Shown here: positions 7,269 through 14,577 of the stretch, one piece after another
Layout of the letters: every line of letters starts with the position of its first letter
Position numbering within the stretch: the first letter of the stretch is position 1
Assembly (NCBI GenBank): GCA_945787305.1
Contig: CALZIH010000041.1
Coordinates: forward strand, 1 to 15,561
Source: an uncultured Desulfobulbaceae bacterium
Lineage (GTDB): Bacteria; Desulfobacterota; Desulfobulbia; Desulfobulbales; Desulfobulbaceae
Reading direction: 5' to 3'
DNA: 15,561 nt
Position numbers and translations under genes: made by a program
Notes under the pieces: model-generated
What the model was told of the DNA's origin: nothing
The model's input: the letters and a program-made list of their open reading frames with translations, nothing else
The model's database searches: none

Positions 7269-7388
7269 CAACGCGTGAGGAATTATACTTTCCCTTTTGC
7301 AACAGGGATGGTAACCATCTCTTCCTAGAACGACGATGAACTCTTTATATTCTCATTAACCCTGTAAAGTCAAGCTATAACCTGCTGA
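7269..7388 (+). promoter_or_regulatory. Leader and promoter region of murJ
   Basis: This 120-bp stretch between repeat B2 and murJ must hold the murJ promoter if B2 does not supply it. It contains a TATACT hexamer at 7284-7289 without a convincing -35. It also contains a 13-bp palindrome, GATGGT-A-ACCATC, at 7307-7319 that could be an operator. No good Shine-Dalgarno precedes the ATG at 7389. Confidence 0.3.
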
Positions 7389-9008
7389 ATGACTACTCAG
7401 TCCACTTCCCGCAAAACATTGGAAAAACCAAGTGCTTCCACCGGAAAAATCGCCCGTTCAGCCGGAGCGGTCAGTGGTGCCGTCATGTGCAGCCGGGTAC
7501 TTGGACTTGTACGCGAACAGATCTTTGCCGGCATGTTTGGCGCAGGGTTTGCCTACGATGCTTTTGTGGTTGCCTTTCGAATTCCAAACCTGCTACGAGA
7601 TCTCTTTGGCGAAGGTGCTCTTTCAGCAGCTTTTGTTACCGTCTTTTCCGATTACGATACCAACCGAGGTGCTGAAGAAACCTGGAAACTTGCCTGCACG
7701 GTTATAACATTCTTTGCAATACTGCTCAGCTGCCTGACGCTACTGGGTATGTATTTCGCCGAGCCAATAGTCGGCCTCCTGGCCCCTGATTTTTCTCTGG
7801 TCGATGGAAAGACCGAATTGACAACCCTCTTGACCAAGATCATGTTTCCGTTCCTGATCTTTGTTGCGCTTGCGGCTGTTGTCATGGGGATGCTCAATAC
7901 CAAAGGGAAATTCTTCGTTCCTGCAATTTCTTCCGCATTTTTCAACCTTGGCTCCATTATCGGCGGTGTCAGCCTGGCCCTGCTGTTCCCTAAGTTTGGC
8001 TACCCTGCCATTGCCGGAATGGCCTGGGGCACCCTGATAGGCGGCTTGATGCAGTTGTCGATTCAACTCCCGTCTCTGTATAAAACCGGTTTTACCTTTA
8101 CGCCACGATTAACATTTAAAGATTCTGGCTTGAAACGGATCCTGGTCCTGATGCTACCCGCGACCATCGGTCTTTCAGCCACCCAGATAAATATATTTGT
8201 CAACACCAACTTTGCATCGAGCTGTATCGAAGGTTCTGTTTCATGGCTCAACTACGCCTTTCGCCTGGTCCAACTACCCATCGGCGTGTTCGGAGTCGCC
8301 TTTTCAATCGCTGCCATGCCGGTACTGGCCCGCTGTGCTGCAAAAAAGGACATGGACAGCCTTCGCAGCACCTTCACCTCGTCCCTGGTGATGGTCTTCA
8401 GCCTGACCATTCCTGCAACTGCCGGCCTGGTAATTCTGGCTGAACCGATTATCCGGCTGATCTTCGAACACGGTGCCTTCACTGCCCTTGATACAACCCA
8501 AACCGCAGCCGCGCTTACCTATTATGCCTACGGCCTGTTCGCCTATTCGGCAGTTAAAGTGATGGTCCCGGTATTCTACGCATTAAACAATACAAAACTT
8601 CCGGTTATCGGAAGTTTTCTCGCCGTTGCTGCCAACATTGTACTGATAACCCTCACCATCAGCCAATTTCAGCATAGGGCAATTGCACTGTCCACATCCT
8701 GTGTTATGATCTTGAATTTCTTATTTCTGGGCGGGGTGTTGTATAGAAAACTGAAAGGGTATTCACTGCGTTATCTGTGCAGCGGTCTAGGGAAAATTCT
8801 CTTGAGTACGCTGCTCATGTCCGCCTGTCTTTGGTGGTTAAAAGGCTGGGCCACTCCGTATTTACTCGGCCCGATTCCAGTTCAACTTCCGACGGTATTC
8901 TCTCTGATTTTTATCGGTGCGGCCTTCTACGGGACAATTCTCCACACCCTGAGGCTGCCCGAACTCGACCTCATCACAAGTAAAATAGGTCAACGGTTAA
9001 AAAAATGA
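7389..9008 (+). CDS. murJ: Lipid II flippase MurJ (MviN)
   Basis: Polytopic inner-membrane protein of the MOP superfamily that flips the peptidoglycan precursor lipid II to the periplasm. It has 539 residues, close to the family length, with about 14 hydrophobic segments. The N-terminal signature is intact: SRVLGLVRE (35-43), then DAFVVAFRIPNLLRDLFGEGALSAAF starting at 57. An in-frame TGA directly precedes the ATG at 7389, so no earlier start is possible. The first 20 residues are a polar extension, so a later start cannot be excluded. It is transcribed alone, divergent from the EF-G-like gene and convergent with the histidine kinase. Repeat copy C fills nearly the whole 119-bp gap after its stop. 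Confidence 0.96.
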   Translation: MTTQSTSRKTLEKPSASTGKIARSAGAVSGAVMCSRVLGLVREQIFAGMFGAGFAYDAFVVAFRIPNLLRDLFGEGALSAAFVTVFSDYDTNRGAEETWKLACTVITFFAILLSCLTLLGMYFAEPIVGLLAPDFSLVDGKTELTTLLTKIMFPFLIFVALAAVVMGMLNTKGKFFVPAISSAFFNLGSIIGGVSLALLFPKFGYPAIAGMAWGTLIGGLMQLSIQLPSLYKTGFTFTPRLTFKDSGLKRILVLMLPATIGLSATQINIFVNTNFASSCIEGSVSWLNYAFRLVQLPIGVFGVAFSIAAMPVLARCAAKKDMDSLRSTFTSSLVMVFSLTIPATAGLVILAEPIIRLIFEHGAFTALDTTQTAAALTYYAYGLFAYSAVKVMVPVFYALNNTKLPVIGSFLAVAANIVLITLTISQFQHRAIALSTSCVMILNFLFLGGVLYRKLKGYSLRYLCSGLGKILLSTLLMSACLWWLKGWATPYLLGPIPVQLPTVFSLIFIGAAFYGTILHTLRLPELDLITSKIGQRLKK

Positions 9009-9019
9009 CGGCGAAACAT

Positions 9020-9120
9020 GATGAACTCGTAAAAACTCATAAACGCTGTTTGCACAGTACGGAACGACAATGAGTTATGACCTTTCCGCCGTCGGTGGCA
9101 AGGCTTTTTACGGCACCGAC
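9020..9120 (+). repeat. Dispersed ~100-bp intergenic repeat, copy C
   Basis: This copy occupies nearly all of the space between the convergent murJ and histidine kinase genes and ends a few bases from the kinase stop codon. CTCGTAAAAACT lies near the left end, TTTCCGCCGTCGGTGGC in the core and CTTTTTACGGCACCGAC at the right. GTCGGTG/CACCGAC pairs perfectly. The boundaries are only loosely alike (AACAT at 9015 and AACCAT at 9121), so any duplication here is eroded. In this position its stem could act as a transcription barrier for both genes. Confidence 0.85.
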
Positions 9121-9127
9121 AACCATA

Positions 9128-12100
9128 TTACAAAAATCCTTTACCCTCGCAAACCAGAAGCTGTTCAATGCACCTTTTCAAGTCGACGCTTTGAAAGGGT
9201 TTCATAATTGCCGAACTAAAGCCATATTCCTTGAAGTTTGCCATCACAGGATCATTTGAATAGCCACTGGCAACTATAACCTTGGCTTCCGGGTCAATTG
9301 TCAGAAGTTCACGCACTGCGTCCTTGCCCCCCATACCTCCGGGAACGGTCAAGTCCATAATCACCAGGTCAAAGGGCGCATTGCTCTCCATTGCCTGCTT
9401 GTACAACTGTGCCGCTTGAAGACCATCTTCGGCAAGCTCCACTTCATGCCCCATCCTTTTGAGCATCGCTTTAAATAAATTGCGAACCTGCTCTTCATCA
9501 TCCATGACCAGGAGCCTGCATTTTTTTATATTGTCATCGTCAGCTTTCTTTTCTCGTACAGGTTTTAACGTCTGTCCGGAAACGGGAATGTACACTGTAA
9601 AAGTTGTACCGACCTTCTCGGTGGAGCTCACGGTTATATGTCCACCATGTTTACTGACGATAGAATGGGTGATAGCTAGACCAAGACCGCTTCCCTGCCT
9701 TTTTGTTGAAAAATAGGGGTCAAATATTTTGTCTAATATCTCCATCGGAATGCCGACGCCGTTGTCCCGAAAACGCATAGATACATAGTTACCGACTTTG
9801 GGCAAAACAAGTCCTTTGGACTGTTCTGCGCCCACGTTCTTACAGGTTACTTCAATGGTCCCGCCATCGGCCATGGCGTTGCTGGCATTTAGAATGATAT
9901 TCTGGACAACCTGGCTTATCTGCCCTGTATCAATGTCTACAAGCCAGAGGTCTTGGGGGAAGCTATACCGACAGGCAACCTTGCCTCCCCGCAGTATAAA
10001 TTCGGCCGAATCCTTGATCACGTCAATGAGAGATGCTGTTTCCTTGATCGGCTCGCCGCCTTTTGCAAAGGTGAGCAATTGCTGTGTTAGTTCCCGTGCG
10101 CGCTGCGATGCTTTTGCCGCCTCTTCAAGGAGGTGCCGTGTCGCCAACGTCAGACTGGAGTCAAGCAGAGACAGATCGATATTGCCGAGAACAGCTACCA
10201 GAATATTATTAAAATCATGGGCAATTCCCCCTGCCAGGATACCGATCGACTCAATTTTTTTAATCTTGACCAGCTCCTGTTGCGTACGGAGTTGCTCTGT
10301 GATGTCGCGAAAAACCAGTACGACACCAATGATTTTGCCGTCCTTGCCACGAATCGGCGCAGCGCTATCCGCGATGTTAATCTCCTTACCACTTCCAGAT
10401 ACTAAAAGCGTAGAGCTTGCCAAAGCTATAACGTCACCCGATGACAAAACTTTTTCCACAGGACTTGCACACGGCTGCCCCGTCTCCTTATCAACAATCT
10501 TAAACACATCGGCAAGCACTCGACCGTTGGCCTCCTTGCCGTCCCAACCGGTCAAGGTTTCAGCAACCTTGTTCATGAGGACAACTCGACCTTCGGTGTC
10601 GGTGGTGATGACCCCGTCGGCTATGCTTCTCAAAGTCACCGCAAGGCGTTCGCTTTCTTCGGCCAACTTTTCCTCGGCCATTTTCCGTTCCGTGATATCG
10701 GTGGCGACCTCAAGGCGGACGAGACGATCATCATCCCATTTTATCGCTCTGTCTTGTATATAAAACCACAAACCGGTTACAGTATTTTGACACTCCCAGA
10801 TATAAACTTCTCCAGGTTTGCCGCTTCCATCAACAAGATACCTGTTGGTACAAAAGGAGCATGGCCCATCCTGCCCCTGCTGAATCGTCTGCCAGCAGAG
10901 CTTGCCGGCAATGTTGCCAAACAGCTTTTTTCCATACTCGTTGATAAACAAGACCTCATAGGTCTCCATATCGGCAACATACACCAGTGCATTTAAACTA
11001 TCTAAAAGCAGGCGAAATCGAGCTTCATTTTCTTGCACGGTCTCTTGGCTCAATGTCAGGGAATTTGCCATGTCGTGAAACGCCCTGGTCAAGGTACCAA
11101 ATTCGTCGTCTTTATCGGCCTGTTCGATGCGGGCCTCAAGATTTCCCTCTGCAAAGGTTCTTGTCAAGGAGAGAAGATTTTGTATCGGCGAGAGTAATGT
11201 TTTCTTTCCGATCAGCCAGGAGATAAATAGTGCCATACCGGTGGTGATGAGAATGAGCAGCACATTCCTGATCAATACGCCATTGGCGGCTCCAAGAATA
11301 TCGGCGTCAGGAATACCTGCCCAAACATAAATATATGGGGAGTCTTCAGCTGAGAGGCGAACCTGATCAAAAGCAAATATTCTCCGAACCCCGTCCGACC
11401 CGGTGCCGAAAAACATACCCGGCGTCTCTGCTTGACTGGCTTTTTGCCAGGCACTGGCTTTAATCGGTTTGCCGATCGGGTTGGTAGTGGCATTGGGAGG
11501 ATGGTAAAAGAGGCGGATACCCTGGTGATCAGTTATGGCTACAAACGATTTTGCAGGCAGGGTTGAGATATCATGATAGTGTGAAAACGGCTCTAGCTTG
11601 ATGGCCGTGGTCAGCACCGCCACTGTCCTGCCGTATTTATCAAAAACCGGATAGGCAAAGGCAAAGGCCGGAACTGTTGTCCCAACCCTGGCGACGATAT
11701 ATTCACCGACCGCAAAATCTTTATTTTTCAGTGCGTCTTGAAAATGTTTTCGGTCCGCAAGGTTCATTTTCGCCGATTGAAAAGGTTTGCCAGAGGCGAT
11801 GACGTCCCCGTTAAGATCCGTTAATGCGATATTGATATAATCGGAATTCTTTGCCAGAACGGCTTTGAATATTGCACTACATGCCTTTTTCTCAAGACAT
11901 TGAATTTCAGGAAGTAGGGACAGGGTGGAGAGAACGGCCCTGACGGAATTGGTAATGTCTTTCTGCGCTTCAGCCATGGCTCGGCTCAACAGCAAGACAT
12001 CATGCTTGGCATGTTCGATGGAATTCCGCCGCTGCTCCATACCGGTGTAGAGAAGAATAGCCAAGGCAGGCAAAACGGCAAGCATTACCAGCAACACCAG

Positions 12101-12154
12101 GTTTTTACCTATCGAACCCACCTTTAGAGATTTCATACCTCTACCCGCAACCAT
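9128..12154 (-). CDS. Hybrid sensor histidine kinase (Cache-HAMP-PAS-PAS-HisKA-HATPase-REC)
   Basis: Inner-membrane two-component kinase of 1008 residues. TM1 is at about 18-36, a periplasmic Cache-like sensor at 40-290, TM2 at about 294-316 and HAMP at 317-370. PAS1 (about 378-490) carries Cys420 and a PC432SFC435 cluster. PAS2 is at about 500-620. The dimerisation and phosphoacceptor motif GIAHDFNN places His646. The ATPase has N756, DNGVGIP (797-803) and GSGLGL (821-826). The C-terminal receiver has D885-D886, phosphoacceptor D934 and K985. All catalytic residues for autophosphorylation and transfer to its own receiver are present; no output domain follows. The start may instead be Met7, where AGAGG lies close by. 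Ligand and partner are unknown. It is divergent from a heme-GGDEF gene, which may share its signal. Confidence 0.95.
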   Translation of the reverse strand: MVAGRGMKSLKVGSIGKNLVLLVMLAVLPALAILLYTGMEQRRNSIEHAKHDVLLLSRAMAEAQKDITNSVRAVLSTLSLLPEIQCLEKKACSAIFKAVLAKNSDYINIALTDLNGDVIASGKPFQSAKMNLADRKHFQDALKNKDFAVGEYIVARVGTTVPAFAFAYPVFDKYGRTVAVLTTAIKLEPFSHYHDISTLPAKSFVAITDHQGIRLFYHPPNATTNPIGKPIKASAWQKASQAETPGMFFGTGSDGVRRIFAFDQVRLSAEDSPYIYVWAGIPDADILGAANGVLIRNVLLILITTGMALFISWLIGKKTLLSPIQNLLSLTRTFAEGNLEARIEQADKDDEFGTLTRAFHDMANSLTLSQETVQENEARFRLLLDSLNALVYVADMETYEVLFINEYGKKLFGNIAGKLCWQTIQQGQDGPCSFCTNRYLVDGSGKPGEVYIWECQNTVTGLWFYIQDRAIKWDDDRLVRLEVATDITERKMAEEKLAEESERLAVTLRSIADGVITTDTEGRVVLMNKVAETLTGWDGKEANGRVLADVFKIVDKETGQPCASPVEKVLSSGDVIALASSTLLVSGSGKEINIADSAAPIRGKDGKIIGVVLVFRDITEQLRTQQELVKIKKIESIGILAGGIAHDFNNILVAVLGNIDLSLLDSSLTLATRHLLEEAAKASQRARELTQQLLTFAKGGEPIKETASLIDVIKDSAEFILRGGKVACRYSFPQDLWLVDIDTGQISQVVQNIILNASNAMADGGTIEVTCKNVGAEQSKGLVLPKVGNYVSMRFRDNGVGIPMEILDKIFDPYFSTKRQGSGLGLAITHSIVSKHGGHITVSSTEKVGTTFTVYIPVSGQTLKPVREKKADDDNIKKCRLLVMDDEEQVRNLFKAMLKRMGHEVELAEDGLQAAQLYKQAMESNAPFDLVIMDLTVPGGMGGKDAVRELLTIDPEAKVIVASGYSNDPVMANFKEYGFSSAIMKPFQSVDLKRCIEQLLVCEGKGFL

Positions 12155-12579
12155 CTTTGTATAGAGATGGACATCTATGAGTTATCCATACGGTGCTGAG
12201 CCTTTCTAATATCTTTTTACTTTTATCTCTCCAACAAGCCCTGATTATTCAAAATTCCCCTTCAGGCCACCGTAAACCCTATATTGTATAGCTTCTGAGC
12301 TGGTTGGTGTCCAGACACACATTGCATGAAACATTCAGGTGAAGAAGCCAAAACGTATCTCCGTCAAAAAAGGCACGTGGACGGTGCCTCACCGGATAAT
12401 GCAATGGGGGTAACTTGGCGGCACAACAGTTATTTGACAGGACATAGTTAAATGCTATCAATCAGCACCACAAATGTCAAAAGTAATTCATCCCTTCCAG
12501 CATCGAGCGTATCAAGCCTCAAGAACTGTTCGTGCAACAGATGTTTCTTTTCTCCGCCTTGAAACATGGGCAGTTTAAC
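12155..12579. other. Intergenic region upstream of the histidine kinase, no gene recognised
   Basis: A 425-bp stretch that should hold the kinase promoter. It contains the small palindromes AGATG-GA-CATCT (12165-12176) and CTATA-TTG-TATAG (12279-12291) and a perfect hairpin at 12371-12389. Short open frames occur on both strands but have no recognisable protein-like sequence, initiation site or family match. It could be the remains of a lost gene, but I cannot show that. Confidence 0.4.
12371..12389. other. Perfect 6-bp hairpin of unknown role
   Basis: AGGCAC and GTGCCT are separated by seven bases (GTGGACG). It lies about 220 bp upstream of the histidine kinase start. No T-run follows on the plus strand. 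On the minus strand the hairpin is followed by a short run of T (TTTTTT with one later interruption), so a weak terminator on that strand is possible though no gene lies upstream of it there. Confidence 0.3.
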
Positions 12580-12583
12580 ATTG

Positions 12584-12682
12584 TCGGTGTCGCAAAAAGC
12601 CTCGCCGCCGACGGCGGAAAGGGTATAACTCTTTGTATCTCCATACAGTGCAAAAGGCGTTTTGGACTTTTTACGAGGCCAT
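12584..12682 (-). repeat. Dispersed ~100-bp intergenic repeat, copy D (inverted)
   Basis: Reverse-complement copy between the divergent histidine kinase and GGDEF genes. Read on the minus strand it begins GGCCTCGTAAAAAGTCC, has the core TTTCCGCCGTCGGCGGC and ends TTTTTGCGACACCGAC. On the plus strand it is bounded by the 7-bp direct repeat AACATTG (12577-12583 and 12684-12690). Compared with the other copies, one T to C change in the core strengthens the short stem CCGCC/GGCGG and weakens the GTCGGTG/CACCGAC stem. Confidence 0.87.
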
Positions 12683-12805
12683 CAACATTGACTTGAATTT
12701 TCAAGCTGTCTCCCATACGCTGTATATTATGGTATGGATTAAACTACACATCATCTTTTTTGCCTTGCTAGCTAAGCAACCGTTTTGTCTCTGTGGCATG
12801 AATCT

Positions 12806-14108
12806 ATGAAACACGTTTGGGGCAGGAGTCACAGTCTTTTCATCAATCTTATTGTGGGGGTTGGTGCCATCCTCTTTCTCAGCATGGGCTCCCTGGCCTA
12901 TTTCGACCATCAAACTCGGCACTCACTATAGCATGATGATCAACGCTGGAGAGGATATCACTCACATTATAAACAGCATTGCCAGACAGGAGAATGTCGC
13001 TCATATTCGGATATTTCAGAAGGATGGCCACATCAAATTTTCCAACCTGCCTGAAGAGGTCACAACATATGCCGATATAAATGATTACGCCTGTGCCATT
13101 TGCCACAAACACGATCCGCCCCCGACCGATCTCAGCCTGAATGAAAGGGCACGTTTTTTCTCTTCACCTGAGGGACAACGATATCTTGGCATTGTCAATC
13201 CTATATATAACGAAGCTGGCTGCTCATCTGCTTCCTGCCATGTACATTCGCCTGAGACCAAAGTCCTCGGGACGCTTGATACTGTTATTTCCCTGGAGCA
13301 GGTCGATAAAAACCTTCACCTTCTTGAACTGTTTTTTGCGTCGATGACTGTTTTGATTTTCCTTGTCACTGCCGCGCTTGTTTTTCTTTACCTGCTGCGA
13401 TTTGTCAGTCGACCTGTACAAAAGATGATAACCGGAACGCAAATCATCGCCAATGGCGAAATTTTTAATCCAAGTGCTGTTGAACGTCATGATGAATTGG
13501 GTCGCCTGGCCGCCGCCATCAGCAAGATGGGAGAAGAAATTTCCCGCCAGAAAAATGAGTTGCTTATCAAAAACAGAGAACTGACAAAAGCGAATAAGGA
13601 ACTTGAAAAACTATCGACCATTGACTCCCTTACCGGACTCTACAATCGCCGTTATTTTATCGGGATGCTGGAAGCAGAACACAGGCGATCAGTACGGTAT
13701 GGACACCGACTATCCATTCTGATGATTGATGTTGATTTCTTTAAAAAAGTCAATGATCAGCATGGGCATATATGCGGGGACCAACTCCTCAAGGAAATTG
13801 CCAAAATCATAAAAAAAACCGTGAGAGGCACAGACATGGTTGCCCGTTACGGAGGCGAGGAAATGGTCGTTTTATTACTTGAGACCGACAGTGGTGAAGC
13901 GGCCTCCATTGGGGAAAAGCTGCGATATGCGGTTGAATCGAATGGATTCATCTTTGAAGATGAAGCGTTATCCATCACTGTAAGTATTGGCGGCGCCACC
14001 CAAGGGGAAACATGGTTTGAAAAGCCAATGCAACTCCTGGCTGCTGCAGACGATGCGATGTACATGGCAAAAAGAGCAGGAAGAAATACGGTTCGTTATT
14101 TCACCTGA
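12806..14108 (+). CDS. Heme-c-type sensor diguanylate cyclase (HAMP-GGDEF), N-terminus frameshifted
   Basis: Membrane diguanylate cyclase making c-di-GMP from GTP. The natural start is probably the ATG at 12806, which encodes a signal anchor ending AYFDHQ, but that frame stops at the TAG at 12929. The rest of the protein lies one base later (+1) and is open to 14108. The periplasmic part holds CAICH (13092-13106), a c-type heme motif, and CSSASCH (13221-13241), the CxxxxCH form known from cytochrome c3. A second TM (about 13318-13400) and a HAMP domain follow. The GGDEF domain (about 13610-14100) has an active GGEEM (13851-13865) and an RGTD inhibitory site five residues before it. The alternative is a TTG start at 12852, but it gives no signal anchor. 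If the frameshift is real, heme attachment and anchoring are probably lost. Confidence 0.85.
12910..12931 (+). other. Frameshift site in the GGDEF sensor gene
   Basis: The anchor frame reads FDHQTRHSL and stops at 12929-12931. The downstream frame picks up GTHYSMM across the same bases. In related sensors, as I recall them, about 25 residues separate the membrane exit from an equivalent TRYSML stretch, so a deletion of a length not divisible by three is likelier than a single-base error. This rests on remembered family sequence, not an alignment. Confidence 0.6.
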
Positions 14109-14577
14109 AATATAAGCAATCGCCAGTGAGCAGTAGGGGGCAACACACAAAAAAACTCCAACATACTGAACAAGCAGCATTTCTAACGATTCTCCTCTAG
14201 TCCTTATACTGTACTGTAACACGAGCGAGGAGTCATAACTGAGACTCCGATTGTGCAATCATTACTTTTCCGGCTCGCACAGTGTCACCATTAAGAGTCA
14301 CCCAGGAGGCGTTTTTCCTGTTCCTATGTAAATAAATTCCGTATACTAAAGATGTTGAGAATGAAACCTGTATTCTGCATTGTCGTTACCAGAGAAACCG
14401 TCAGGTTATCACTCTAGGGTGCCTTGAAAAAGTTGGATTTTCGTTCAAGGTAAGCGAACTGGTGAGACTCCGGGAGATCGGGCAAAAATACAATCATTCC
14501 AGGTGGCCATTAAATTTAACAGAGAATAGAGAAATCAATATTTTTTCGTCACGGATATAGGACTATTATAAATTAAT
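14109..14577. other. Intergenic region between GGDEF gene and terminal PAS sensor
   Basis: A 469-bp stretch with no convincing gene. It contains two adjacent hairpins at 14229-14260 and an inverted repeat CCTTGAA/TTCAAGG at 14422-14450 with a 15-base loop. A 22-codon open frame near 14352 has nothing to support it. The promoter of the following gene should be here; no strong -35/-10 pair was found. Confidence 0.4.
14229..14260. terminator. Two adjacent hairpins, possible terminator after the GGDEF gene
   Basis: GGAGTC (14229-14234) pairs with GACTCC (14243-14248). Immediately next, GATTG-TG-CAATC (14249-14260) forms a second perfect palindrome, followed by ATTACTTTT. The pair lies 120 bp after the GGDEF stop. 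Termination is possible but the U-run is short and interrupted; the structures could also be the ends of an unseen element. Confidence 0.3.

Noticed and set aside
9798..10763. A 321-codon open frame antisense to the histidine kinase
   Set aside because: It lies wholly inside the kinase on the opposite strand, is rich in Ser/Arg/Thr with no domain-like pattern, and the kinase frame has complete catalytic motifs. It is a shadow frame.
12155..12579. c-di-GMP (GEMM) riboswitch or other RNA near the c-di-GMP gene
   Set aside because: None of the conserved GEMM blocks is present; only simple hairpins are visible.
12519..12716. Short open frame containing LVKSPKRLLHC, similar to one ending near 2723
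   Set aside because: The shared peptide comes from reading through the dispersed repeat in the same frame, not from a real protein family.
12852..12931. TTG at 12852 as the true start of the GGDEF protein
   Set aside because: The resulting N-terminus (rich in Trp/Pro/Ser) has no signal anchor, although heme motifs and a second TM require export; the other frame over the same bases gives a textbook anchor.
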